This document shows, piece by piece, positions 37,448-46,000 of a stretch of DNA of 64,000 bases. The position numbers and the translations under genes are program-made. Origin of the DNA: Paraburkholderia diazotrophica (lineage in GTDB: Bacteria; Pseudomonadota; Gammaproteobacteria; Burkholderiales; Burkholderiaceae); assembly GCF_900108945.1 (NCBI RefSeq), contig NZ_FNYE01000003.1, positions 349,402 to 413,401 of the forward strand, in the 5' to 3' direction. The notes beneath the pieces were generated by a model, which saw only the letters and a program-made list of their open reading frames with translations, was not told the DNA's origin and did no database searches. Each line of letters starts with the position of its first letter. The stretch's first letter is position 1.

Positions 37448-39133
37448 TCAGAACCATAGAGTTGCGCGCACGACGAGACCGCGTGCGCGTGCGGCCGAAG
37501 TCAACGGGAAGCGGTATTGCACCGTCACGTCAGCCCAGCTTGCCGGGGCACGGTATTTCGATTCGCGGAACCAGAAACGGAACTGCACCCCCGGTCCGAT
37601 GCCGAGCGCTGTCTGATCCGTTGCCTTGTTGTCGTGATCGCCCGCGAGCGCCACGTGGGGATAGACGGTGAGCTTTTCGCTGATGGGCGTCACGCGCCAC
37701 GTATGCCCATAGCGAAGTTCTGTGTAAATGATGTAGCGGCCCGCATTGACGAAATACGCGCCTTCGATATAGGCCTGCCAGCTTCGCCAGCTTGGTTCGG
37801 TGACGCGCAGGTCAGTGCCGTCCTCCGACGAATAGCCCAGCCTGAATAGAAAATCGTTCGTCGACAGGCTTCCGATCTTGAAGAGCCGCTCGCCCGTCAC
37901 GACTAGGTTCTGAGACGGAAGCGGCTTGTAACGCACGCCGACTGAACCTTGAATGGTCGGCGCGCCCGTCACATTGCCGGCGCCGTCGTAGGCTGTGCCG
38001 TAACCGCGTACGAAGAACTGCAGAATGCGGCCGTCCCGGTAGCCGATCTTCGGCGGTTGCCAATAGGCTTCGAAGCCGGGCTGTAATACGTCGACTGTGC
38101 CTTCGGGACCGAAAGCGGCCGTCTGATACGGCAGGCTTAGTTGAAAGCCCCATTCTCTTTGCAGTTCTTCGACTTCGCGCTTATATCCGAAGCGCCGCTG
38201 CTCGTCGAAAGCGTGTTCTTTGTCGTCGGCATCGAGGCTTTGCTCGAAGAGTTTGACGGAGCGCTCGTTATCGAAAGTGCGCTTTGCGGCATAAGCGGCG
38301 TCTGCATAATTCCCGGCAGTGCCCGCGCCCTGATCGAAACCCGTTTGAAATTCTTCGAGTGCCTGCGAGTCCTTGCGCTCTCGCAGGAGGTCATACGCAG
38401 CCTGCAAATGCGCTGTGGCGGCGGCCTGTGTTTCCTGTAGTTCGGCATTGTGGGCCTGGTCGATGATTGCCTGCGCGTACGTGCGGTCGGCGTCCGTCGT
38501 CGCGTGATCGAGCGCCATCTGTGCGGCTGAAACGGCTGATTGACGGTCGCCTTCGATCAGTCGGGTTTGCGCGAGCCGCAACTGGACGGCGGCGTCTGTC
38601 TGGTCCGCTAGCGGGGCGAGCGCTTTCTCAGCCTCGTCGGGACGCTGCGCGGTGAGCGCGCTATCGGCCCACGCGAGGCGCAAGGTTCGCTGTTGTTCTG
38701 TCGTCCACTTCCCTTTTTCAAGCGCCGCGGACAGATAGCGGAAAGCCATCTGGCTTCGTTGCTGACGCTGTGCGAGAAAGCCGTTTTGCGCGAGTACTTG
38801 TGGACTGTCAGGAAAGCGCTCCAGCAGCGTTTCCCCGAGAGAGTCCGCCTCGGGTGTTTTGCCTTCGCGGACGTACACATCGAGCAGCAGCAGGCCCAGT
38901 TGCTCGCTACCGGGCTGCACTGTCCATGCGCGTTCCGCGTAGCTTTCCGCGCGAGGCAGGTTGCCGTCAGCGATCGATTTGTACGCGGCGTCCGCCAGCC
39001 GATATGCACGCGGAGTCAGCTTCGGTTGCGCATACGCGTCGATGCTGCAAAGCGTAAGGCACACGAGCACGGCGGCCGCACAACCAAGCTGCTTCCGGGT
39101 GTAGTCGGATGCTGTCGGCCGGGTTGTATTCAT
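37448..39133 (-). CDS. nfrA: NfrA-like outer-membrane glycan exporter (TPR plus barrel)
   Basis: A 561-residue protein with a signal peptide (residues 1-35, AYA-Q), TPR-type helical repeats (about 40-310), and a C-terminal barrel domain (about 325-561) resembling the C-terminal domain of phage N4 receptor NfrA, ending in Trp-Phe. E. coli NfrA is 990 residues, so this is a compact version with fewer repeats. The layout parallels BcsC: a periplasmic TPR scaffold and an export barrel. It overlaps the nfrB stop by 4 bases and is followed by wecB. The assignment rests on architecture and on the nfrB partner. Confidence 0.8.
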   Translation of the reverse strand: MNTTRPTASDYTRKQLGCAAAVLVCLTLCSIDAYAQPKLTPRAYRLADAAYKSIADGNLPRAESYAERAWTVQPGSEQLGLLLLDVYVREGKTPEADSLGETLLERFPDSPQVLAQNGFLAQRQQRSQMAFRYLSAALEKGKWTTEQQRTLRLAWADSALTAQRPDEAEKALAPLADQTDAAVQLRLAQTRLIEGDRQSAVSAAQMALDHATTDADRTYAQAIIDQAHNAELQETQAAATAHLQAAYDLLRERKDSQALEEFQTGFDQGAGTAGNYADAAYAAKRTFDNERSVKLFEQSLDADDKEHAFDEQRRFGYKREVEELQREWGFQLSLPYQTAAFGPEGTVDVLQPGFEAYWQPPKIGYRDGRILQFFVRGYGTAYDGAGNVTGAPTIQGSVGVRYKPLPSQNLVVTGERLFKIGSLSTNDFLFRLGYSSEDGTDLRVTEPSWRSWQAYIEGAYFVNAGRYIIYTELRYGHTWRVTPISEKLTVYPHVALAGDHDNKATDQTALGIGPGVQFRFWFRESKYRAPASWADVTVQYRFPLTSAARARGLVVRATLWF

Positions 39134-41202
39134 GCGACCCCCGGTCCGGGGCTTATCTTCGGGTCGACGAATGGCAAAACCTGTGCGCGCGCCCGTTCCA
39201 GTTCTTCATATCGTGCGTGCTTGCGCAGTTGGCTTTTCAGTTCTGAATCGGCAGCAATGAAATACGCGACTTTAGTTCCGGCACCTCGGTGGACGATCCC
39301 TTGTTCGTCCACCGTCAAGGGACTGCCGACTGCACAATTTAGCGTGCCGTCTTCGCCAATCGAAAAAGGCACAATGATAAAGGCGTGCTGAAGCTCGTAA
39401 GGCAGCGCGCCGGCACAGAGATCGACGGCCACGTTGGCGAGGCTGACGCGCGGTAGTTCAGACTGCTCCGCAAGAGCGTCGGCGAGTGTATCGGCCATCA
39501 CATACGCGTGTTCGAGAAGAAGTTCTCCGAGCTTTCTGCCGCACTGGCCTTGCAGCGTCAAAATCGCCTCGAGCTTTTCCTGAGTCAGCACGCCCCAGTC
39601 GATGAGGATCTCGCCAAGGCGGCGACGTGACTTTCCCATTGCTTCATTGGAGAGAAACGTATGAGCCGTCTTGTCCCAGGCGATCGGCTTGCCCGTTGCG
39701 AGGTGCCGGATATAGATCTTCCACGCACGGCAGACGGCGCAGAAGTTAATGAGGTTGTTGACGATGAGGCGTGGTATCGATAGAAGCCCTTGCAGACGGC
39801 CATTGAGCTTTGCGACAAAGTAGTATCGCTCCCACACGCGCAGAAAGAGCATCGCTGCATTGGTCGACAGCAAGGGATAGAGATAATCGGTAGCCATTGC
39901 GAGTCGTGCATCGACGTATATGTCATAGCCGCCTGCCTGTAATGTGGCGAGTGCAATGAAATTGACCAGCACGAAATAGGCGACTACCGACACGACAGAC
40001 GTGACCATGCCTTTGCGATCGCGGAAAAACATGTAGCGCGCCCGCAGGCTGCCGTTCCAGCCCAGTTGCTCCCAGCCCTGGAAGGCAATGCCGAGAATCC
40101 AGCGGGCCCGTTGACGATAGGCGGTTCTGAACGTATCGGGAAAGTACTCGCGGGTGGCGAGCAGTGCGCGCGTCGTGTGCTGATTGCGTCCGCCTCGCAC
40201 ACGGGGCAGATCGGTCGAATCTTCCGAAATGGAAAAATGCGCGAACGTCTCCGTCATGCCCATCTCGCGGAGCCGGAAGCTGAAGTCGTAGTCTTCCGTC
40301 AGCGAGTCGGTGTTGAACGGACAGCCGCCGCGCAGTCTCATGGCCGTTTCTATCGCGCGGCGCCCGTAGCATGAAGCGACACCGGCACCGGGCACGACGC
40401 CCGTCAAGCGCTCGCGTGTCGGAATGTCTTTCTGATGGGTTTCGCTGAAATCGTCCATATACGTTCCCGCGACGAACTCGTTCCATTTGCGCGGCAGCGA
40501 GAGCACGGGAAGTTGCACCAGGTCGTGACGTTCAACGGCATAGTTGAAGTACTTCAGTTCGATCGGATGAATGACATCCTCGCAGTCGTGCATCACGACA
40601 CCCGCAAAATGGATGTGGTGTTTCTCCTCATAACGCAAGATCGCGGCGACGATCCAGTTCAAACAGTCCGCCTTGCACGTCGGTCCGTCGTTAAGCACGG
40701 TCGCGCGCGTGACGCGTCCGGGATAGCGGCGAATCATGCGCTCGACTTCAGCCGTCGTTTCGGCATCGTTGTGATACGTGCCGACGAAGATCGTGTAATG
40801 GTCGTACTCGATAGTCGACAGCGTGTTCTCGACCATCTTGGCAATCACGTCATATTCCTTCCACGCGGGCACCATGATGGCGAAGTGCTGTTCGCTTAGC
40901 TGTCTCAGCATCGGCACGTCGACCGTTTGCCTCTGTTCGCCACGCATTCGCCGCTTCAACTCGGTCAGCCAGAAAAAGCCGTCGAGCATCAGATCGTCGA
41001 TCGTGCTGACGAAAATGACACACGCGGTGAAAAGTGCGACGACGTTGAGTGCGGTCAGGTACAGAGTCCAGAGGGCAGTCGTTTGCATGGCGTCTTCATG
41101 CTCGCGTGATCTCGGCACTCTCATTGAAGGCGGCGCGTGTTCAATCAGCAATGGAACATTTGAACCATTGCTTGCCACTTCTCCAGCGTCTATCACTTTC
41201 AC
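39130..41202 (-). CDS. nfrB: NfrB-like membrane glycosyltransferase with MshEN c-di-GMP domain
   Basis: A 690-residue inner-membrane protein (GTG start at 41202, AAGGA upstream). It has an N-terminal helix (about residues 45-66), then a GT2 domain beginning AIMVPAWKEYDVI (108-120) with DCED (206-209), TED (302-304) and QRARW (364-368), membrane helices at about 400-460, and a C-terminal MshEN module. This module has the two characteristic motifs starting at RLGEILIDWGVL (528) and KLGELLLEH (557), each ending in Gln (551 and 580). In E. coli, NfrB is activated by c-di-GMP through this domain to make a ManNAc-containing glycan. The substrate here is inferred from neighbouring wecB. Confidence 0.88.
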   Translation of the reverse strand: MKVIDAGEVASNGSNVPLLIEHAPPSMRVPRSREHEDAMQTTALWTLYLTALNVVALFTACVIFVSTIDDLMLDGFFWLTELKRRMRGEQRQTVDVPMLRQLSEQHFAIMVPAWKEYDVIAKMVENTLSTIEYDHYTIFVGTYHNDAETTAEVERMIRRYPGRVTRATVLNDGPTCKADCLNWIVAAILRYEEKHHIHFAGVVMHDCEDVIHPIELKYFNYAVERHDLVQLPVLSLPRKWNEFVAGTYMDDFSETHQKDIPTRERLTGVVPGAGVASCYGRRAIETAMRLRGGCPFNTDSLTEDYDFSFRLREMGMTETFAHFSISEDSTDLPRVRGGRNQHTTRALLATREYFPDTFRTAYRQRARWILGIAFQGWEQLGWNGSLRARYMFFRDRKGMVTSVVSVVAYFVLVNFIALATLQAGGYDIYVDARLAMATDYLYPLLSTNAAMLFLRVWERYYFVAKLNGRLQGLLSIPRLIVNNLINFCAVCRAWKIYIRHLATGKPIAWDKTAHTFLSNEAMGKSRRRLGEILIDWGVLTQEKLEAILTLQGQCGRKLGELLLEHAYVMADTLADALAEQSELPRVSLANVAVDLCAGALPYELQHAFIIVPFSIGEDGTLNCAVGSPLTVDEQGIVHRGAGTKVAYFIAADSELKSQLRKHARYEELERARAQVLPFVDPKISPGPGVA

Positions 41203-41247
41203 ATCATCCTTGAGTTGCAGTCGAATGATTTGCTCGGGAGGTGTGTC

Positions 41248-43065
41248 ATGTGTGGAATCGTGGGAGCTGTGTCGCGGCGAAACGTCGTGCCGATGTTGAT
41301 CGAGGGACTACGCCGGCTGGAATATCGGGGCTATGATTCGTGCGGCGTGGCCGTGCACCGGGCCGGAATGCCTCGTCGGGCGCGATGTACCGCGCGCGTC
41401 AATTCGCTGGCGAGAACGATCTCCGACATACATCTGGAAGGATCGCTTGGCATTGCACATACACGATGGGCGACGCACGGTGCGCCCGCGACTGAAAACG
41501 CACATCCGATCTTCTCGCGGGATCTGATCGCGATCGTGCACAACGGCATCATCGAAAATCACGAATCGCTGAAGGCGATTTTGACGGCGCAAGGCTACGA
41601 GTTTCAGACCGAGACGGATACGGAAGTCATTGCGCATCTCGTGCATTCTTTCTATGACGGCGATCTTCTTTCTGCCGTGATTCGCGCAACCCGCATGTTC
41701 CATGGCGCGTATGCGATCGCTGCATTCAGCAATGACGAGCCGGGCCGCATGGTCGGCGCGAGAGACGGGTCGCCGCTGGTAGCGGGCATTGGTGAGACGG
41801 AAGCGTTTCTGGCATCGGACGCCATCGCGCTTGCAGGCTATACCAATCGCTTCGTCTTCCTGGAAGATGGCGACGTCGTGGATCTGACGCCGGGCAACCT
41901 CATCACATGGGATCGCAATGGCCGCAGCGTGAAGCGTCCCGACCGCATGATCGCCCAATCGCTCGAAGGCGCATCGCTCGGTTCGTTCTCGCACTACATG
42001 CAAAAGGAAATTTTCGAGCAGCCGCTTGCGATTGCCCGAACGTTGGGAGAAATCGACGCGCTGACTCCGTCGATTTTTCAGAGCGCCGACCGCTCGACGT
42101 TTGAATCGGTCGGTAAAGTCTTGCTGTTGGGGTGTGGCACCAGCCACCACGCAGGGCTAGTCGCGCAGCACTGGTTCGAGACGATCGCGAGGTTGCCGGT
42201 GCAGGTCGAGATTGCCAGCGAATTCCGCTATCGGGATCAATGCCACGATCCGCGCACGCTGGTCGTGCCCGTCTCGCAGTCAGGAGAAACGGCTGACACG
42301 CTGGCCGCGTTGAAGTACGCGCAAATGATGGGGCTCGACAACACGCTGGCAATCGGCAATGTCGCGAACAGTGCGATGATGAGGACGACGCGCAGTACGT
42401 TTCTAACTGGTGCAGGCATGGAAATCGGCGTCGCTTCGACGAAGGCGTTCACCACGCAACTCATCGCACTCTTTCTACTTGCGGCGACATTAGGGCGCGT
42501 GCGCGGTACGGTGACATCGCAACAGGAGAGTGCCTATCTCCAGCAGTTGCGGGATTTGCCCATAGCGTGCCGCGCAGTGCTGGCACAAGAACCGCAAATC
42601 ATCGCGTGGGCGAGCGAGATCAGTCAGCATGAGAACGCGTTCTATCTGGGACGCGGCGCGCATTACCCTATTGCAATGGAAGGCGCGCTAAAGCTCAAGG
42701 AAATTGCGTACATTCACGCCGAAGCGTACGCCGCGGGTGAATTGAAGCATGGGCCGCTGGCACTCGTCACGCCGGAAATGCCGACCATCGTGTCCGCGCC
42801 GAACGATGCGCTTCTGGATAAGCTCAAATCGAACATGCAGGAGGTACGCGCGCGCGGAGGCCAGTTGTTCGTGATCGCCGATAGCGGAACAGGGCTTTCG
42901 TGTGCGAGCGGATTGCGGGTTCTCGAAACAGGTGCCTATTTCGGGCTTCTTTCGCCGATACTCCATGTGCTGCCCATGCAACTGCTTGCGTATCACTGTG
43001 CGTGTGCGAGGCAGACCGACATCGACAAGCCGCGCAATCTTGCGAAGTCGGTGACAGTTGAATGA
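41248..43065 (+). CDS. glmS: Glutamine-fructose-6-phosphate aminotransferase (GlmS paralogue)
   Basis: A 605-residue enzyme making glucosamine-6-phosphate. The N-terminal glutaminase domain begins MCGIVGAV with catalytic Cys2 and contains RRLEYRGYDSCGVAV, HTRWATHG and HNGIIENH. Two SIS domains follow (LGCGTSHHAG near 305 and LGRGAHYPIAMEGALKLKEI near 475), ending KPRNLAKSVTVE. GGGAGG precedes the ATG; an in-frame start 33 bases upstream is less likely. It diverges from nfrB with only 45 bases between start codons. A housekeeping glmS is expected elsewhere, so this copy probably feeds UDP-GlcNAc into the adjacent glycan pathway. Confidence 0.9.
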   Translation: MCGIVGAVSRRNVVPMLIEGLRRLEYRGYDSCGVAVHRAGMPRRARCTARVNSLARTISDIHLEGSLGIAHTRWATHGAPATENAHPIFSRDLIAIVHNGIIENHESLKAILTAQGYEFQTETDTEVIAHLVHSFYDGDLLSAVIRATRMFHGAYAIAAFSNDEPGRMVGARDGSPLVAGIGETEAFLASDAIALAGYTNRFVFLEDGDVVDLTPGNLITWDRNGRSVKRPDRMIAQSLEGASLGSFSHYMQKEIFEQPLAIARTLGEIDALTPSIFQSADRSTFESVGKVLLLGCGTSHHAGLVAQHWFETIARLPVQVEIASEFRYRDQCHDPRTLVVPVSQSGETADTLAALKYAQMMGLDNTLAIGNVANSAMMRTTRSTFLTGAGMEIGVASTKAFTTQLIALFLLAATLGRVRGTVTSQQESAYLQQLRDLPIACRAVLAQEPQIIAWASEISQHENAFYLGRGAHYPIAMEGALKLKEIAYIHAEAYAAGELKHGPLALVTPEMPTIVSAPNDALLDKLKSNMQEVRARGGQLFVIADSGTGLSCASGLRVLETGAYFGLLSPILHVLPMQLLAYHCACARQTDIDKPRNLAKSVTVE

Positions 43066-43099
43066 GCTCGCGGAGAGTCGCTAATGCGTGAACTTGCGG

Positions 43100-44092
43100 T
43101 TACTGGCTAAGGCCTGGTCCGAGTTGAGCCGCAAGTTCCGCATTGTTGCGCACACCCATTCGCTCGTGTATCGACACGATCTGTTTTCGGACAGTACTCG
43201 GTGAGACGCCAAACAGTCGCGCGATTTCCTTGTGAGTCAGACCCGATGCCACCTTTTGCGCAACCTGTAGCTCGCGTGCCGTCAGTGTATCGACGGCTCT
43301 TCTCGGGTGCGCGTAAATATACGCGATCGCCCCCTCGCGCATGATCCGGTATCCATGCGTGGTTTCGATGTGGCGCGTTTTGCCGGCGGCCAATGCGAGG
43401 CGCAGCGGCTCCGGCAAACGCGCATCGACCGGTCTTGGCCATCGCTCGGCAAGGTGGCGCAAGAATCGCTCGTCGCCGAATAGAAGGATGCCATCCGCGG
43501 TCACGATGGCGCCCGCTCGATCGCGCTCGTGCTGGTCGTACTGGAACCGTTGCAGCCCGTCGGATACGTTCGTTGCCCACGCCTCGCTGATATGCGTGTG
43601 CAGCGTCTGAACGATATCGCGTTCGTTGTCGGTGAACGACCGCATCGCGCCATCGCGATGTAATGAAAGTACGAGAAACGAGAGCGTTGCGAAGCGCAGA
43701 TTGGGCTCGCCGAGGCGCGCCTCTTCATGTTCTGCGAAGCGATACCAGACGGCAACGGTGTTCGCGCGGTGTTCGAATTCATAGCAATCGCGCGTTTCTT
43801 CTTCCAGCGCCCCGACGATTCGGGGCAGAAGTACTGGCTTGTTGTCTTCGGCTGATCGATGGCCATCGCACCCAATGGTGATCAGATGGTCTGCGGGTGT
43901 ACGAGGCGGGGCGAGCGAGCCGAGCGTATAGATGACGAGGCCCGTGTCACCCGTGACACCGGCGCGCCAGCGGAGTCGGTCGAATGGCACGTACTCGCTG
44001 ATGGTGCGAAAGGCGTACATCAAAAACTGGGTCTGCGTACTGCTCTTCGAAGCCTTATAGATAGACAGTATTGCATCGCTCAATTGTCGCAT
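43100..44092 (-). CDS. LuxR-type transcriptional regulator
   Basis: A 330-residue protein. Residues 1-240 have no recognised sensor domain but contain a GAF-like alternation of strands and helices and a PAS-like short segment (GAIVTADGILLFGDERFL). The C-terminal 65 residues form a LuxR helix-turn-helix (LTARELQVAQKVASGLTHKEIARLFGVSPSTVRKQI). The ATG at 44092 is preferred because GAGGTG precedes it; a GTG at 44131 extends the frame without a ribosome site. It converges on the glmS paralogue, so it is a candidate local regulator of the glycan locus. There is no receiver domain and no autoinducer-binding signature. Confidence 0.82.
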   Translation of the reverse strand: MRQLSDAILSIYKASKSSTQTQFLMYAFRTISEYVPFDRLRWRAGVTGDTGLVIYTLGSLAPPRTPADHLITIGCDGHRSAEDNKPVLLPRIVGALEEETRDCYEFEHRANTVAVWYRFAEHEEARLGEPNLRFATLSFLVLSLHRDGAMRSFTDNERDIVQTLHTHISEAWATNVSDGLQRFQYDQHERDRAGAIVTADGILLFGDERFLRHLAERWPRPVDARLPEPLRLALAAGKTRHIETTHGYRIMREGAIAYIYAHPRRAVDTLTARELQVAQKVASGLTHKEIARLFGVSPSTVRKQIVSIHERMGVRNNAELAAQLGPGLSQ

Positions 44093-44739
44093 GATGGTCA
44101 CCTCGCTATTCTTTACGGCCTCGCTTTCCACAAAGAAGATTGCAAAGGTCGACCATGACAGGCCGATGTCGCCTGTCAGATCAATTCAACGGTCTTCTTT
44201 GGGATTGGAAATACGAGTCGACGGCTTCTCACGTTCCGTGACGTAATGCCGCTATTTGGCGTCTTTTAATATTCTCATACGATGTATCGTCCGTCGTAGA
44301 CAGCTTGTTATGCAGCGTCTGCGCACTATCTATTTTCGACGCTCCCCGATGTGGTGCGGCCAAAAGGTTTTAAAGATTCAACCATGCAGGAGCACCGCAA
44401 AGCAACATATTCAGGAAAAGAGAGCGACTGATGTTGTTATCGTGCCGGAGGGAAAGGGCATTCTATTTTGCTAGAGAAGGAAAGGTAACTCGTACTTCGA
44501 GGGCATCGACATATGCACGATCTTACCTTTGACCATCAATGAATTTTTCGATAACAACAGGTCTATCTGGCTTTGTTGTACTGCATTTGACGCCAACCCA
44601 AGATAGGTACTTTCACCCAGAGTCGATGCAGTCAATTTATCTAATTAATATCATTGGGCGTATTACGAAAGCACGAGCACCGATTTCCGGCACTCGTGTT
44701 ACGAATGCATTAGCGAGTTAATGCGATACAGTCACCGCA
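44093..44739. other. AT-rich intergenic region
   Basis: The roughly 650 bases are clearly poorer in G and C than the surroundings. Short open frames exist (for example 44539-44721 plus) but lack ribosome sites and the local codon pattern. The region carries the upstream control region of the LuxR gene at its left end. The inverted repeat GCATTA/TAATGC near 44708-44725 may act in termination of the glycoside hydrolase-like gene on the minus strand. Confidence 0.5.
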
Positions 44740-45714
44740 TTAGCTGGGCGCCTTCAGATTGATCATCGTCTGGCGCAGCAGTTGCCAATAGCTACTCGTC
44801 GAATACGGGAGCATCTGCTCGGCGTAATTCCACCAGAAGAAGCCGCCAATAAAGCGTGGATCGGTCATTGTGTTGACCATCGGATAGTACGTCTTGATCA
44901 GGTTCTGCTGAACCGACGTTGGAGCGGACGTGCTGGACGTGCCGATCTCGCCGAAGCCGACTTTCGCATTGGGGAAGATCTTCTCGAGGGCCGCGAAGTC
45001 TGCATTCCACGAGGGCGACAGGCCGGTGCAATCCTGATACGGGTAGTAGCTGAAAAGCGCGTAGTCCGTCGACTGAAGCACGGACGCGGGCAGGAAACTC
45101 GTCGGCCAGGTTTTCCAATAGTCTTGCGGCTTTTCCCAGCAGTTATTGCCCTTGCTGTCATCGTTGTAGTACAGCGTGATTGCCGTCTTGCCACCGGCCG
45201 CCTTGACGATCGAGTTGGCCGCCAGAACCATCTGGCCGATCTGCGTCTCTTCCGAATTGACTGTCGCGGCTGAACCGGAAGGATGATTGCGCAGCCATTC
45301 CCCGTTGATTTCGTTTGCGATTTCCCAGACGTCGACGGTGCCGTTCAGCTTCGATACCAGTTCCTGGGTGCGCGCCTTATACGTGGCGAGATCCGTCGGA
45401 AAGTAATACGAGTCCATGACTTCGCCCATCACATAGGCGACGGCGTGCAGACGCAGAAGCGGCGCATAGTAATCGGAAGCGGGTGTGTCGGGATCGAACA
45501 CGACGCGCACGGTCGGACGATAGGGCAAATTGCTGAGCGATGCGACGATCGCATCCAGTTTCGTCAGATCATCGAGCGTCACGCCGTAGACGGGCGCTTT
45601 CAATGTTTCGACTTGCGCCTGAGCGGACGGCGCGAACATCAGCGATGTAGTTGCGAGACAGGCGGCGACGGCCGCGGCGGGGAGGGATTTCTTTGTCTTG
45701 GCGAGAAAGGTCAT
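44740..45714 (-). CDS. Secreted clan GH-A-like glycoside hydrolase
   Basis: A 324-residue protein with a signal peptide (about residues 1-33, AQA-Q). The mature part looks like a TIM barrel with the clan GH-A pattern: VDVWEIANEING at 127-138, where Asn134-Glu135 is the usual acid/base pair, and VGFGEIGTS at 252-260, with Glu256 as probable nucleophile. Related enzymes include PslG-type hydrolases that act on their own exopolysaccharide. It lies next to a glycan locus and a LuxR regulator and may trim the secreted polymer. The GH family number is not determined. A leader of about 250 bases precedes it. Confidence 0.72.
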   Translation of the reverse strand: MTFLAKTKKSLPAAAVAACLATTSLMFAPSAQAQVETLKAPVYGVTLDDLTKLDAIVASLSNLPYRPTVRVVFDPDTPASDYYAPLLRLHAVAYVMGEVMDSYYFPTDLATYKARTQELVSKLNGTVDVWEIANEINGEWLRNHPSGSAATVNSEETQIGQMVLAANSIVKAAGGKTAITLYYNDDSKGNNCWEKPQDYWKTWPTSFLPASVLQSTDYALFSYYPYQDCTGLSPSWNADFAALEKIFPNAKVGFGEIGTSSTSAPTSVQQNLIKTYYPMVNTMTDPRFIGGFFWWNYAEQMLPYSTSSYWQLLRQTMINLKAPS

Positions 45715-45764
45715 TCGTCTGAAAAGAGTAAAAAAAGCGCGATGTTACCAGCAAATTAACGAGT

Positions 45765-45923
45765 AATTGTCTGAAGATAAGGGTTTGCAGCCGCCACTGC
45801 CGTGATTGTGAGGTGGCTTTTTGCACCTCTGTTTCTGCTGAGCAGAGCACTGGGCATGCGGTACCATGCACAGAGAGCGGTTAAAGTGAGCCCGTCGCTG
45901 TCGGCATAGGCGACGGGTTTTTT
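45765..45923 (+). ncRNA. Candidate small RNA ending in an orphan terminator
   Basis: On the plus strand a chain of hairpins ends in a textbook intrinsic terminator, although no plus-strand gene is recognised since glmS 2.7 kb upstream. Hairpins include GAGGTG/CACCTC near 45810-45829 and GCATG/CATGC near 45855-45870. The left boundary is a guess. Alternatively the same sequence is the structured 5' leader of the minus-strand glycoside hydrolase-like gene. Confidence 0.35.
45891..45923 (+). terminator. Strong intrinsic terminator without an obvious upstream gene
   Basis: CCCGTCGC (45891-45898) pairs with GCGACGGG (45910-45917) and is followed by six T. It lies 78 bases before the Anbu start and would insulate that gene from read-through. 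Confidence 0.8.
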
Positions 45924-45962
45924 CTGGGCGATCCACTGGCCTGTCTGCATATCGTCTATCGT

Positions 45963-45986
45963 CGAGAGATCGAGAGATCGAGAGAC
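45963..45986 (+). repeat. 8-bp tandem repeat upstream of Anbu
   Basis: CGAGAGAT is present twice, followed by CGAGAGAC, directly before the Anbu ribosome site. A short array like this can vary in copy number and change the leader length. Confidence 0.8.
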
Positions 45987-46000
45987 GCGGGAGTACCGAA

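Noticed and set aside
41248..43065. glmS considered as a Tn7 attachment site
   Set aside because: No transposon end or Tn7-like gene lies beside it; it adjoins nfrB and a LuxR gene and is best explained as a pathway enzyme.
44539..44721. 60-codon plus-strand frame in the AT-rich gap
   Set aside because: No ribosome site, no domain and codon use unlike neighbouring genes.
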